Program-made: the position numbers and the translations under genes
Shown: positions 1-9,579 of the stretch, in pieces
Layout of the letters: every line of letters begins with the position of its first letter
Numbering within the stretch: the stretch's first letter is position 1
The notes under the pieces: generated by a model
Seen by the model: the letters and a program-made list of their open reading frames with translations, nothing else
Told to the model about the DNA's origin: nothing
Database searches by the model: none
Assembly: GCF_900537085.1 (NCBI RefSeq)
Contig: NZ_UNRE01000001.1
Location: forward strand, 315,163-379,162
From: Agarivorans sp. Alg241-V36
Lineage (GTDB): Bacteria > Pseudomonadota > Gammaproteobacteria > Enterobacterales > Celerinatantimonadaceae
Direction of reading: 5' to 3'
Length of the DNA stretch: 64,000 nucleotides

Positions 1-1431
1 GAGTGGTTGGCTGAGCAAATGCAGTTGCCAATCACCCAGCACTTACCTTTAGTATCTAATTATCCTGATCGCGAAGAACCAAACCAAATCAATCGAATTG
101 ATGCATGGTGGAAGGCCTCGCTGAACGCACCGGATCAACTTCGTCAGCGTGTTGCCTTCGCTCTGAGTGAAATTTTTGTGGTATCCGATAGCAACAATGC
201 CTTGCGTGCTGAGCCAGAAGGCATGGCCCATTATCAAGATATTTTGCTAACTCATTCTTTTGGTAACTTTCGCGATTTATTGGAAGATGTCACCTTATCG
301 CCGGTGATGGGTACCTTTTTAAGCCATTTAGGTAATGAAAAAGCTGATGAAGAGCTAAATATTCGTCCAGACGAAAACTATGCTCGTGAAGTTATGCAGT
401 TATTTACCATTGGCCTGGCTGAGCTGAACCAAGATGGTAGCGTTAAACTGGATGGCCAAGGCAATACCATTGCCACTTATAACCAAGATCAAATAGAAGG
501 CTTTGCTAGGGTGTTTACCGGCTGGACCTTCGGCGCTAGCGCACGTTGGACTCGACCAAGTCGTAACTTTACTATTCCTATGGAAGCTTACGCTGATTAC
601 CACTCGCAAAAAGACAAAACCTTGTTAAGTGGCGTGGTGTTAGCAGGTGGGCAAACAGCAGAAGATGATATGCGCGATGCCCTAGATAACCTTTTTGAGC
701 ACCCCAATGTTGCGCCGTTTATCTCTAAGCAGCTGATTCAACGTTTAGTCACTTCTAATCCAACGCCGCAATATGTTGAGCGGGTGGCCAATGTATTTGA
801 TGACAACGGCAGTGGTGAGCGCGGTGATTTAGCGGCAGTAGTCAGTGCAATTTTGCTAGATGACGAAGCCCGACAAAACTCAGGCGTAATTGCCTACTAC
901 GGCAAAATTCGTGAGCCTTTATTGCGTACTGTGCAATTCTGGCGAGAGTTGGATGCAGCAAGCCCAGCTAACTGGTATTTCACTTGGTCGCTTAACGACA
1001 GCCACGGACAAACCCCGCTAGGCTCACCATCAGTTTTCAACTTCTTTAGACCCGACTATCAACCAGCCGATTTACTTGAGCTAGATATTGTGGCGCCAGA
1101 GCTACAAATTGCTAATGATGCTGCACTGATTGGCCAATTTAATAATCAATACAGCGGCTTTTTGTGGAACATTAAAGAGCTAATCTCTGAGCCAAGTGAC
1201 AAACGCATCATGCTTAGCCTGCAAGCGCATGTAGATATTCTTGAGCAGCAGGGCTTAGAAGCCTTACTCGACTACTACGATACCTTGTTTTATAGCGGCG
1301 GCATGAGCGATGACCTTCGCCAGACCCTGCGTGAAGTGCAAGATATTTGGTCGAGTTGGACACCTTATCAGCAGGTGGCCTTTATATTATTTACCGTGTC
1401 GGTATCTCCCGACTACATTGTTCAGCTTTAG
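1..1431 (+). CDS. DUF1800 family protein, 5' end outside window
   Basis: The reading frame is already open at base 1 (codons for E-W-L precede the first methionine), so the N-terminus is missing and only about the last 476 residues are present. The sequence matches the DUF1800 family: an arginine-rich DQLRQRVAFALSE block near the start, a NYAREVMQLFTIGL block, and a GSPSVFNFF motif near the C-terminus. DUF1800 proteins are of unknown function and are typically encoded directly upstream of a DUF1501 protein, as here (9-bp gap). A role as a secreted or cell-surface pair is inferred from family context. The family call is firm, the function is not known. Confidence 0.88.
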   Translation, partial: EWLAEQMQLPITQHLPLVSNYPDREEPNQINRIDAWWKASLNAPDQLRQRVAFALSEIFVVSDSNNALRAEPEGMAHYQDILLTHSFGNFRDLLEDVTLSPVMGTFLSHLGNEKADEELNIRPDENYAREVMQLFTIGLAELNQDGSVKLDGQGNTIATYNQDQIEGFARVFTGWTFGASARWTRPSRNFTIPMEAYADYHSQKDKTLLSGVVLAGGQTAEDDMRDALDNLFEHPNVAPFISKQLIQRLVTSNPTPQYVERVANVFDDNGSGERGDLAAVVSAILLDDEARQNSGVIAYYGKIREPLLRTVQFWRELDAASPANWYFTWSLNDSHGQTPLGSPSVFNFFRPDYQPADLLELDIVAPELQIANDAALIGQFNNQYSGFLWNIKELISEPSDKRIMLSLQAHVDILEQQGLEALLDYYDTLFYSGGMSDDLRQTLREVQDIWSSWTPYQQVAFILFTVSVSPDYIVQL

Positions 1432-1440
1432 GAGCCTGAG

Positions 1441-2787
1441 ATGAATTATAAAAACAGGCGAGAATTTCTATCGCTGTGCATAAAGGGTGGCGTGTCAATG
1501 GCGGCACTTACCAGTATGCAGTTAAAGGCAATGACCAGTTTGGCAACGCCCGCGGCTAATGCCGATGGCTTTAAAGCCTTGGTATGTATCTTTTTGAAAG
1601 GGGGGAATGACTCGTTTAATATGCTGATCCCTCAGCAAGGCGACCCCTTAGCAGCTTATTTAAATAGCCGACAAAACTTGGCAGTGAGCGATTCAATAGC
1701 CATTAATCCAGTTACCGCAGTTGACGGTGGCATCGGCTTAAATCCGGGGTTGTCAGCGATTGAGCCTTTGTTTAATAGTAACAAGCTTGCAGTGGTGTCT
1801 GGAGTTGGTAGCTTAGTTGCGCCAATTACTTTGGAGCAGTACAAAGCTAAAAGTGCCGCGATACCCAATAACTTGTTTTCGCATAACGACCAGCAAGCCA
1901 CGTGGATGCAAGGTCGAGAAAAAGAGAGCATTAACTACGGTTGGGGCGGGCGCATACTGGAGTTGCTAAATCAGCATGACAGCTTTGGTTCAAACATCTC
2001 TTTGTCTGGAAATAACCTCTGGCAAACTGGCCCAAATGCGATTCCCTTTGCGATGAATAAATCGGGCATCACTCGGGTAAATGCTTACAACAGCACCTCT
2101 CAGCGTACCCAAGATTTTAGGCAGCAGCTCGAGCAAATGTTTAGCCGTGCCAGTCACCCCTTAGCTAAAAGTTACAGCGATAAGTTGGATACATCTATTA
2201 GCAACACGGAGCAGCTTAACGAAGCGCTGGGCAGTGCTGAAGAATTCACCGATGTATTTGGCGACGCCAATTTGTCTCAACAACTGTTAGCGGTGGCAAA
2301 AACCTTGTCGGTGCAATCTCAGTTTGGGGTAGGGCGCCAAGTGTATTTTGTGGGCATGGGCGGTTTTGATACTCACGACGATCAAAATGTTAATCACCCA
2401 GCTTTGTTGGCGCAGCTTGCCGAAGCTATGGCTGAGTTTGATGGAGCCATGACTACCTTAGGTTTATCTGACCAAGTAACCACCTTTACCATGTCTGATT
2501 TTGGCCGAACGTTAAGCTCAAATGGAGACGGCACCGACCACGGCTGGGCGGGCAACCAATTAGTGATGGGTGGCGCGGTGAACGGTGGCGAAATTTATGG
2601 TTCGGTGATCGAACAAGCGCTAGACAGTGCTTACGATGTTGGTGGCGGGCGAATGATCCCTCAAGTGGCCAACGAGCAATACTTCGCAAGTTTAGCGCGC
2701 TGGTTTGGCTTAAGTGATAGCGAAGTGCTTGAGCTCTTCCCAAGCTTGAGTAACTTTAACCAAACCCATCTATCGATGTTTAGCTAA
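1441..2787 (+). CDS. DUF1501 family protein with Tat signal
   Basis: A 448-residue protein. The N-terminus contains N-R-R-E-F-L followed by a hydrophobic stretch and an alanine-rich cleavage region (PAANA near residue 40), which looks like a twin-arginine signal, so export of a folded protein is likely. The CIFLKGGNDSFNM block and the late TDHGWAGNQ block are typical of DUF1501 (COG4102), which is distantly related to the sulfatase/alkaline phosphatase fold. An AGGAG ribosome site overlaps the end of the preceding DUF1800 gene, so the two are co-transcribed. Substrate unknown. Confidence 0.9.
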   Translation: MNYKNRREFLSLCIKGGVSMAALTSMQLKAMTSLATPAANADGFKALVCIFLKGGNDSFNMLIPQQGDPLAAYLNSRQNLAVSDSIAINPVTAVDGGIGLNPGLSAIEPLFNSNKLAVVSGVGSLVAPITLEQYKAKSAAIPNNLFSHNDQQATWMQGREKESINYGWGGRILELLNQHDSFGSNISLSGNNLWQTGPNAIPFAMNKSGITRVNAYNSTSQRTQDFRQQLEQMFSRASHPLAKSYSDKLDTSISNTEQLNEALGSAEEFTDVFGDANLSQQLLAVAKTLSVQSQFGVGRQVYFVGMGGFDTHDDQNVNHPALLAQLAEAMAEFDGAMTTLGLSDQVTTFTMSDFGRTLSSNGDGTDHGWAGNQLVMGGAVNGGEIYGSVIEQALDSAYDVGGGRMIPQVANEQYFASLARWFGLSDSEVLELFPSLSNFNQTHLSMFS

Positions 2788-2806
2788 GCCTTTAAATAAG
2801 TAGTAA

Positions 2807-2836
2807 AAAAAAGGCCAGCGGGATGCTGGCCTTTTT
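2807..2836. terminator. bidirectional intrinsic terminator
   Basis: Stem AAAGGCCAGC / GCTGGCCTTT with a five-base loop, flanked by an A-run on the left and a T-run on the right. It lies between the convergent DUF1501 and uracil permease genes and can serve both. Confidence 0.85.
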
Positions 2837-2851
2837 AGTATTAAACTAAGC

Positions 2852-4072
2852 CTATTTAGCTTCAGCAGCTTTCTCTTCTTGTGGTAATACCAAGTTAAGA
2901 ATAATCGCTACAATGCCACATAAACCCACACCTTTGAGGGTAAATTCGCCTACGCCAACCGCCATGCCACCAATACCAAATACTAAGGTTACTGAAACAA
3001 TCACTAGGTTGCGTGGAATGGATAAATCAACTTGCTTGTTAATTAAAGTATTTAAACCAATGGCGGCAATTGCGCCGAATAGCAAACACATAATGCCGCC
3101 CATCACCGGTACTGGAATAGACAGTAATAAGGCACCGGTTTTGCCTACAAAGGCTAGGCCAATTGCAAATACCGCAGCCCAGGTCATGATGATAGGGTTG
3201 TAGGTTTTAAGCAGGCTGACTGCACCGGTTACTTCGCCGTAACTTACCACTGGCGGCGCACCAAAGCTGGCAGCCGTCATGGTGGCTAAACCGTCACCCA
3301 ATAATGAGCGGTGAATGCCCGGCTTTTCTACAAAGTTTTTACCGGTTACGTTGGAAATGGCTAAGATGTCGCCAAAGTGTTCAATGGTAACAATCAAACC
3401 AATAGGGGCAATAAACAGAATGGCCTGCCAATTAAATTCTGGCGTAACAAATTCTGGAATAGCAAACCAAGCCGCTTCGCTTACTGCAGTAAAATCCACC
3501 AAGCCAAAGAACAAACTTAATATATAACCTACCGCTACACCGCTAATGATCGGCATTAGTTTTAGCATGCCTTTGGCAAAAATCGATATCACAATGGTGG
3601 TGAATAAGGCAGCTAGTGAGATAAGAAGCGCGAGATCTTGCTCAACCAATACCGCAGAACCATCACCGGTCTTACCTAAGGCCATGTTTACCGCAACCGG
3701 CGCTAAGCCTAAACCAATCACCATAATTACTGGGCCAACAACAACTGGCGGTAAAAAGCGCTCAATTATTTTAACGCCGCGTACTTTTACCACGGCACTA
3801 ATAATTATGAACATTAAACCTGCGGCCATTAAGCCGCTTAGGGTTGCCGGTAGGCCAAATTGTTGTGTGCCCAAAATAATTGGGCCAATAAAGGCAAATG
3901 AACTTCCTAAGAAAATAGGAATCTGTCGCTTGGTGCAAAACTGAAAGATTAAAGTACCAATACCGGCACCTAATAGTGCGAGGTTAGGGCTTATTCCCGT
4001 TAATAGAGGTACTAAGGTGGTAGCGCCAAATGCAACAAGTAACATTTGTGCCCCAAGTAGTGGGGTGTTCAT
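2852..4072 (-). CDS. uraA: NCS2 family uracil/xanthine permease
   Basis: A 406-residue, very hydrophobic protein with a dozen or more membrane segments. The early GAQMLLVAFGATTLVPLL segment and the SSFAFIGP block match the nucleobase:cation symporter-2 family (UraA/UapA fold). It most likely takes up uracil with protons across the inner membrane; other NCS2 members carry xanthine or uric acid, so the substrate is inferred. A GGGAG ribosome site lies 8 bases before the ATG. It stands alone, with no upp gene adjacent. At 406 residues it is slightly short for the family but complete. Confidence 0.85.
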   Translation of the reverse strand: MNTPLLGAQMLLVAFGATTLVPLLTGISPNLALLGAGIGTLIFQFCTKRQIPIFLGSSFAFIGPIILGTQQFGLPATLSGLMAAGLMFIIISAVVKVRGVKIIERFLPPVVVGPVIMVIGLGLAPVAVNMALGKTGDGSAVLVEQDLALLISLAALFTTIVISIFAKGMLKLMPIISGVAVGYILSLFFGLVDFTAVSEAAWFAIPEFVTPEFNWQAILFIAPIGLIVTIEHFGDILAISNVTGKNFVEKPGIHRSLLGDGLATMTAASFGAPPVVSYGEVTGAVSLLKTYNPIIMTWAAVFAIGLAFVGKTGALLLSIPVPVMGGIMCLLFGAIAAIGLNTLINKQVDLSIPRNLVIVSVTLVFGIGGMAVGVGEFTLKGVGLCGIVAIILNLVLPQEEKAAEAK

Positions 4073-4243
4073 TCGTTATTCTCCCTGAACAAAAAAATTC
4101 ATTTAGTGTAAGCCGAAGGCTGTTATAAAAAAATGATCAAGGTAGTTACTCTTTAAAAAAGGCTTTGTTTTATTATAGTTGCGTGATCTTTTAGACTTAT
4201 GTAGCGGGATAGTTCAAAGTAATACAGAACGCTAGGAGGTAAT

Positions 4244-4588
4244 GTGGCAAAGCAACAGAAACAAAAAAGCTCGGAAGAAACAGTAGCAACGGCAGATGCG
4301 ATAGCAAAAGCCAATCAACGACCGGGGCAAACCAAAGAACAAACCAAATTGATATCGGCAGGTATTCAAAAAGGGATTGAGCAATACAAAAAGCAGCATA
4401 AAGCTAAAATGCGTGAAGCCGACAAAGCCCGTAAAAAGCAGGCTCGCCAGCAAAATGAAACCCAAGTCGAAAACCAAGCGGAGCCGCAAACTGAAAGTGT
4501 AAGTAAGCTGCAGGCGCTACCTTGGATATTGCTGGGCTTGTCGTGGATAGGGTTTGCAGCCTATGTTTATAGTAATTTGCCAGCCTAG
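4244..4588 (+). CDS. DUF2956 family membrane-anchored protein
   Basis: A 114-residue protein starting at GTG, chosen because a perfect AGGAGGT lies just upstream while the overlapping ATG at 4242 is in another frame. The first 85 residues are highly charged and rich in Lys, Gln and Glu (ANQRPGQTKEQTKLI and GIQKGIEQYKKQ blocks), and the C-terminus carries one membrane segment (WILLGLSWIGFAAYVY). This matches DUF2956, a family of unknown function restricted to Gammaproteobacteria. It probably forms an operon with the following acetyltransferase (9-bp gap). Confidence 0.82.
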   Translation: MAKQQKQKSSEETVATADAIAKANQRPGQTKEQTKLISAGIQKGIEQYKKQHKAKMREADKARKKQARQQNETQVENQAEPQTESVSKLQALPWILLGLSWIGFAAYVYSNLPA

Positions 4589-4597
4589 GAGTTAAAG

Positions 4598-5131
4598 ATG
4601 CGAGGCAAGCACGTGCTTATTCGCCCTTACCTACCCAGTGATGTTAGCGCCCATGCGCGGGCAGTGCGCGAAACCGCCATTAGCGGTTGTCGCTGGTTAG
4701 ATTGGATGGAAGAGGATTACCCTGAAGACGAAAGCCGTTCATGGCTGGCCCTAAGCCAAGCAGCCATTGCCAAGAACATTGCTTTTGATATGGGGATCTT
4801 TGCCTGCCAAGGTGGCGAGTTTTTAGGGGCTATTGCGATTAATCGCATCGAATGGAATTACCGCGCTGCCAACCTAGGTTATTGGATAAAAGACAGTGCG
4901 AGCGGCAAAGGCATTGCCACAGAAGCGGTACGTTTAATGGCCGACTATGCCTTTAATGCCCTGCAGCTTAATCGCCTAGAGCTAGTGATAGCCGAAGAAA
5001 ACTTTGCTAGCCGCAGAGTGGCTGAAAAGGCTGGTGCTCAGTTTGAATGCCTAGCACGTGCGCGAGTATTGGATTATGGCAAACCTTGCCACGCGGCGGT
5101 TTATTCAATTATTGCCGAGGACTTAGAATAG
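4598..5131 (+). CDS. GNAT N-acetyltransferase, RimJ/RimL type
   Basis: A 177-residue acetyl-CoA-dependent acetyltransferase. The LIRPYLPSDV opening, the central LGYWIKDSASGKGIATEA segment (acetyl-CoA pyrophosphate loop, GKGIAT) and the RRVAEKAGAQFE segment near the end match RimJ/RimL-like enzymes that acetylate protein N-termini or small amines. An AGGAG site precedes the ATG. The substrate cannot be read from sequence. It follows the DUF2956 gene closely on the same strand. Confidence 0.85.
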   Translation: MRGKHVLIRPYLPSDVSAHARAVRETAISGCRWLDWMEEDYPEDESRSWLALSQAAIAKNIAFDMGIFACQGGEFLGAIAINRIEWNYRAANLGYWIKDSASGKGIATEAVRLMADYAFNALQLNRLELVIAEENFASRRVAEKAGAQFECLARARVLDYGKPCHAAVYSIIAEDLE

Positions 5132-5139
5132 CTAATCAG

Positions 5140-5637
5140 CTAACTGTCTACGCTTTTGAGGGGAGTACGTCCCCGCTGGTTAATAAATTTGAGCATCGAC
5201 TTGCCAAGCAACCAGGGTAGGTCTTGGTTTACCGCTTGATAGCCTAAATGGCTGGCCACATGGTTAGTGAACTGGTTCCAACCAACATTGGCTAATCGCC
5301 ACGCCACACTTTTTTGCTGAGAAGCATCAATAAACAAATGAACAATCGCGCGAAAGCGTGGTGACTCTAAGCTGTCTAACCAAGTTAGGCGTAAGCTTTC
5401 ACGGCTGCTTAAATCCAAATGCTGAATAAAATTTTGCGTTAGTCGGCTATTTACCGCCGAGGTAATTGACTGCAAACTGGGAAAGCATTCATTCAGTTCA
5501 GCGTCGCTAATTCCACATTGGCTAGCGATGTTTTTCATCTCAATTTGCTGCCAATCGCCCTCTAATAAAAAGGCCAATACCTGATCGAGAATACGTTCTT
5601 TGAGCTGTTGCTCGGGTGATAAGTTTACTGGCGTCAT
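5140..5637 (-). CDS. TetR/AcrR-like transcriptional regulator
   Basis: I place the start at the ATG at 5637 (protein begins MTPVNLSPEQQ, 165 residues) because AGGAAG lies about 8 bases upstream; an ATG 33 bases earlier lacks a good site. Residues 10-60 contain a TetR-like helix-turn-helix (IEMKNIASQCGISDAELNECF). The rest is helical with no recognisable ligand pocket. It lies 50 bp downstream of the GDPD gene on the same strand and may share its transcript. The family call rests on the N-terminal domain only. Confidence 0.65.
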   Translation of the reverse strand: MTPVNLSPEQQLKERILDQVLAFLLEGDWQQIEMKNIASQCGISDAELNECFPSLQSITSAVNSRLTQNFIQHLDLSSRESLRLTWLDSLESPRFRAIVHLFIDASQQKSVAWRLANVGWNQFTNHVASHLGYQAVNQDLPWLLGKSMLKFINQRGRTPLKSVDS

Positions 5638-5686
5638 AGCTCGCTTCCTGCGAATTAAGCGCACATCCACAACGCACGCTTAGGGT

Positions 5687-6394
5687 CTATAAAAATCGCT
5701 CAGGAAAGTCACTAATAACCATATCCAGCCATGGCAACAATGCGGTGATTTCGGTGGGCTCATTTACAGTGTATGTAGACAAACGATAACCCGCCAGTTT
5801 GATTTGTTTGGCTTGAGCCACACTGAGTTCTTTATAATTACAGTGGCATGCTACAGCGTTAATATCGGAAAGCTGTTGTTGCCAGTTTTCGGGCGGAGCT
5901 TCATATAGCTGGGCTAAGTCTATTTGGCTGGCATGTTTATGTAAAAACAGCAGAATTTGATGATCAAAACTTGAGACAAGTAAATCACTTAAAGGGAAAT
6001 TGCAGTGTTGGATCTCCGCTAACACCGCCTCAGCAAGTTGTTGCCGAGGTTGCTGATGGTACTTAAGCTCCAAATTAAGTTTTAAACCTAGTTTCTTGGC
6101 GTGAAGCAGGTATTGGCGCAAGCTGGGGATTTGTTGGCCAATAAACTCTGGCGCAAACTTTACTCCGGCATCGATGGTTTGCAATTGATCTAGGCTATGT
6201 TCCGCTACTTTGCCACTGCCATGAGTACAGCGGGCTAAGTCTTCATCGTGAAATACAATGGCTTGGTGATCACTGGCTAAAAAGGTATCAAACTCAACCC
6301 ATTCTAAACCTAGCTCAACTGCTCGGTCTAAACCGGCTAAGGTGTTTTCTGGTGCGCTACCTGCTGCGCCGCGATGCCCTACAATAATCGCCAT
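5687..6394 (-). CDS. ugpQ: glycerophosphodiester phosphodiesterase
   Basis: A 235-residue cytosolic GDPD: no signal peptide, length close to E. coli UgpQ. The catalytic block GHRGAAGSAPENTLAG at residues 6-21, the EFDTFLASD metal-binding segment, VFHDEDLARCT, and LNLELK in the middle of the protein are all intact. It hydrolyses glycerophosphodiesters from phospholipid turnover to glycerol-3-phosphate and an alcohol. No glycerol-3-phosphate transporter genes are adjacent, and I see no Pho box directly upstream. Confidence 0.9.
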   Translation of the reverse strand: MAIIVGHRGAAGSAPENTLAGLDRAVELGLEWVEFDTFLASDHQAIVFHDEDLARCTHGSGKVAEHSLDQLQTIDAGVKFAPEFIGQQIPSLRQYLLHAKKLGLKLNLELKYHQQPRQQLAEAVLAEIQHCNFPLSDLLVSSFDHQILLFLHKHASQIDLAQLYEAPPENWQQQLSDINAVACHCNYKELSVAQAKQIKLAGYRLSTYTVNEPTEITALLPWLDMVISDFPERFL

Positions 6395-6461
6395 ACATTT
6401 ACCGTTAATAAGTTGTCTAATTCAGTGTAGCCCAGCAGACTAATGCCTGAATAATACAGAA

Positions 6462-7295
6462 TTATGATTCTTCTAACAGGCTTGCGCCGCAGTGTTTACA
6501 GTAATCTGCATCGTGGTCGTGACCGGCGCGCTCACAATGTAGGCAGCGGTGCTCACTTTGCTCACGGCGCATTTCATTCACTAGCTCTGCGCCCACGATG
6601 CCAGTGGGCACAGTGATAATGGCAAAGCCGGTGATCATCACAAGGGCTGCTAATGCTTGTCCAAGCGGAGTGGCTGGCGAGATATCGCCATATCCCACGG
6701 TGGTAATGGTAACAATCGCCCAATAAATGCTTTTAGGTATGCTAGTAAAACCGTTAGCTGGGCCTTCTATGGCATACATTAGCGCGCCATAAATAGTGGT
6801 CATTAAGCAGATACAAAACAGAAACACTAAAATTTTGCGTCTTGCCAACATCAGCGCCCGTAGCAATACATTGGCTTCGCTCATGTAACGCACCAGCTTT
6901 AATACCCGCAAAATGCGCAGTATTCTCAGTAAACGGAACAACAACATTACTTGAGCGGCAGGGTAAAGCAGTGCCAGATAAGTCGGTAAAATAGCCAGCA
7001 GATCAACCACCCCGTAAAAACTCTTGGCGTACTCTTTTGGCTGCGGAGAACAATACAAGCGGGCGATATATTCAAGGGTGAAAAATAGCGTAAACACCAC
7101 TTCTATGGCGATAAACCAGGTATGGTAAAGCTGTTCTAATTCACTGACCGAATCGAGAATTACCACTGTTACGCTGGCAATAATGGCAATCACCAATATT
7201 AAGTCAAAGCGCTTACCGGCCTTGCTTTGGTAACCAAAAATAATGTCATACAGCCTTTGTTGAAACGGGCTTTGCTGGGATTGTTGATTAGACAC
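6462..7295 (-). CDS. voltage-gated K+ channel with C-terminal zinc ribbon
   Basis: A 277-residue six-segment ion transporter family protein. S4 carries arginines at every third position (LLRILRILRVLKLVR), and the pore loop has the K+ selectivity filter TTVGYGD. After S6 there is a short cytoplasmic tail with a CLHC ... CKHC zinc-ribbon, an unusual addition for a small KvAP-like channel. The start is GTG, chosen for the AAGGA upstream. It is probably a tetrameric inner-membrane K+ channel. No adjacent gene suggests a specific role. Confidence 0.9.
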   Translation of the reverse strand: MSNQQSQQSPFQQRLYDIIFGYQSKAGKRFDLILVIAIIASVTVVILDSVSELEQLYHTWFIAIEVVFTLFFTLEYIARLYCSPQPKEYAKSFYGVVDLLAILPTYLALLYPAAQVMLLFRLLRILRILRVLKLVRYMSEANVLLRALMLARRKILVFLFCICLMTTIYGALMYAIEGPANGFTSIPKSIYWAIVTITTVGYGDISPATPLGQALAALVMITGFAIITVPTGIVGAELVNEMRREQSEHRCLHCERAGHDHDADYCKHCGASLLEES

Positions 7296-7378
7296 GCAGT
7301 CATCCTTGCTGGTAGTTCTTTATTTAGTATATCGAGAAAAAAGAGCAATGGCAGTTGCAGTGTTTTCTGATCTCTTAA

Positions 7379-8263
7379 TTACGCTTGACTCAGCTTGCAA
7401 TTATCCAAGACAAACTCTCTAAATCGTTGGTTGGCGCGAGACATGTAGGCGTCGCGTCGCCAAGCTAAACCTAATTCTAAGAAAAACGGTGGATTAAAAC
7501 TGAGTGAGTGCAGTGCATCGCCCGGTTGAACCACCATGCTAAGCAGGGTAGTGATGCCGAAGTCTCTGGCAACAATCGATTTAATTAAGGGAATGAGGTT
7601 GGTTTGAAAAGAGACTTGCGGCACTTGCTGTTGCTCTCGGCTGATCTGCTCAATCACTTTATGGTGAAAATAGCCCTCTCTAAACAATACCAACTCATGT
7701 TCTAAAAACTCGCGATGGCTAATGCTGGTTTGTTGGCTAAGCGGGTTGTCTTGGCTGCAACAGGCCAGTAATTCACCTTTATAAATTGGCTCACAATGCA
7801 GCTCTGGGGGCACATCCTGAGTAACCACTATGCCTAAATCTAGCTCGCCACTTAGCAACTTTTTTCGTACCAGCTCTGTGCCCGCATCTATCACCGAAAG
7901 GTTAAGTTGTGGGTATAGGCTTTTAAAGCCCATTAGTAGGGGAGGGAAAAAGTAAGAGCCCATCATACTGGGGATGCCAATGGTTACCGTGCCACTTTCT
8001 AAGCCTACTAAGGATTGCATGGCTTGTTCGGCGTCTTCGGCTTGTTTAAGCAATTGTATGGCGTGTTGGTAAAGTATTTGGCCTTCGGCACTTAGGCTGA
8101 CTTTGCGCTCATTGCGTTGTAAAAGTTGCACCGCCAGCTGCTGTTCGAGCTTTTTTATGGTGGCACTAATCGCCGGTTGAGCGATGCCTAATTGTTTGGC
8201 TGCAGCGGTGAAGCTACCGAGTTCCACAACACTAACAAACTGGCGTAGCTGTCTGAGCTCCAT
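7379..8263 (-). CDS. LysR family regulator of the adjacent MFS gene
   Basis: A LysR regulator of about 294 residues. The N-terminal winged helix-turn-helix (MELRQLRQFVSVVELGSF, then AAKQLGIAQPAISATIKKLE) is followed by a periplasmic-binding-protein-like effector domain. I prefer the second methionine (8263), since GGGAA lies 7 bases upstream of it. It is divergent from an MFS exporter across about 100 bp, the layout of the E. coli ynfL/ynfM pair, and probably controls that gene in response to an unknown co-inducer. Confidence 0.88.
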   Translation of the reverse strand: MELRQLRQFVSVVELGSFTAAAKQLGIAQPAISATIKKLEQQLAVQLLQRNERKVSLSAEGQILYQHAIQLLKQAEDAEQAMQSLVGLESGTVTIGIPSMMGSYFFPPLLMGFKSLYPQLNLSVIDAGTELVRKKLLSGELDLGIVVTQDVPPELHCEPIYKGELLACCSQDNPLSQQTSISHREFLEHELVLFREGYFHHKVIEQISREQQQVPQVSFQTNLIPLIKSIVARDFGITTLLSMVVQPGDALHSLSFNPPFFLELGLAWRRDAYMSRANQRFREFVLDNCKLSQA

Positions 8264-8367
8264 TGCTTTTCCCATAAGTAAAATTTATAGCTGTGATAAT
8301 ACTAATATATTTTATTTATTGGTAGTGGAAGCATAGGATTTAACTATTCCACGATGTCGAGCACGCT

Positions 8368-9579
8368 ATGCAGTATCAGCAAAACAGTAAAGGTTTTTGG
8401 AAAGTCACCGCAGCGGTATCGGCCGCTTCACTGGTAACTTTTTTCAATTTGTATTTGGTGCAACCTTTGCTACCTATGTTTGCCAGTGAGTATCAAGTTT
8501 CTCCGCTGGCGGCTAGCGCGATGTTATCCGCTGCCATGTTAGGCATGGCGTTAGGCTTGTTGTTGTTGGCCTCTTTGTCGGATGCCGTGGGCAGACGCAA
8601 GATTCTGCTGTTGTCTATCGCGTTGGTGCCATGTTTAAGTTTGCTGATTGGTTTAGCACATCCCCAGTCGTTTTATGCCATCGTTGCACTGCGGTTTTTA
8701 CAAGGCGTATGCCTAGCGGGTGTGCCAGCTGTAGCGATTGCTTACTTAGCTGAGCAGTTGGACTCACGTGCTTTAATCAAAGCGGTGGGTATTTTTATTG
8801 CCGCCAACTCTTTAGGTGGAATTGGTGGGCGCTTGCTTGGAGGTTGGAGTGCCGACTTGCTGGGCTCGTGGCAAATGTCGTTTATGCTGGTAGCGATACT
8901 TAGCATGGTGATGGCGGTGTTGGTTATCTTGCTATTGCCCGCCGAACAAAAACAAACTTTAGGTCGCTGGCGTTTATGCCAAAGCCTCACTAACTACAAA
9001 CGGCACATTCGCAACCCGCAGTTAGTATGTGCTTACTTAGTGGGTGGAGTAGGCTTTGGTGTATTCATTAATCAGTTTTCATACTTAACCTTTATTCTGG
9101 CGGAAGCGCCATTTTCTTTGCCTGCTAGTCTTACTTCGCTACTGTTTCTTAGTTATCTAGGCGGCACGTTTACCGCGAGTTCGGCGGGAAGAATTGCTCA
9201 GCGTTATGGCAGTAAACGTTGTATCGTATTGGGTTTATTGGTGATGACCTTTGCCAGCTTTCTAAGTTTGTTTGGCGAGCTTTGGATATTGCTATTGGCA
9301 ATGGTGGTGTCTTCAATGGGCTTCTTTTTCTGCCATGCGCAAGCTAGTGCATGGGTAAATCAGCATGCTACTCACGCTAAGGCCAGTGCTTCAGCGCTTT
9401 ATACCATCAGCTATTACGTTGGTGCGGCAAGTGGTGGCGCTTTAATGCAACCCTTCTTTAGTACTTGGGGATGGCAGGGCATAGTGTTGCTAAGTGTTTG
9501 CTCACTGTCGGTGGTAGCATTTATGGCGCAGCGTTACCTACATGTTGCAGACGGCGAATTACAGATTGCTAAAGCGTAA
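8368..9579 (+). CDS. MFS transporter, YnfM-like
   Basis: A 403-residue major facilitator with 12 predicted membrane segments. The loop 2-3 signature is present as SLSDAVGRRKILL, and the opening FNLYLVQPLLPMFASEY is typical of YnfM-type proton-driven exporters. The substrate is unknown; arabinose-type sugars or drugs are possibilities in the family. The divergent LysR gene is the likely regulator. No terminator is evident in the downstream 60 bp. Confidence 0.85.
   Translation: MQYQQNSKGFWKVTAAVSAASLVTFFNLYLVQPLLPMFASEYQVSPLAASAMLSAAMLGMALGLLLLASLSDAVGRRKILLLSIALVPCLSLLIGLAHPQSFYAIVALRFLQGVCLAGVPAVAIAYLAEQLDSRALIKAVGIFIAANSLGGIGGRLLGGWSADLLGSWQMSFMLVAILSMVMAVLVILLLPAEQKQTLGRWRLCQSLTNYKRHIRNPQLVCAYLVGGVGFGVFINQFSYLTFILAEAPFSLPASLTSLLFLSYLGGTFTASSAGRIAQRYGSKRCIVLGLLVMTFASFLSLFGELWILLLAMVVSSMGFFFCHAQASAWVNQHATHAKASASALYTISYYVGAASGGALMQPFFSTWGWQGIVLLSVCSLSVVAFMAQRYLHVADGELQIAKA

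Noticed and set aside
3546-3944. 132-residue plus-strand frame inside the uracil permease gene
   Set aside because: Antisense shadow of a membrane protein; composition is the complement of hydrophobic codons.
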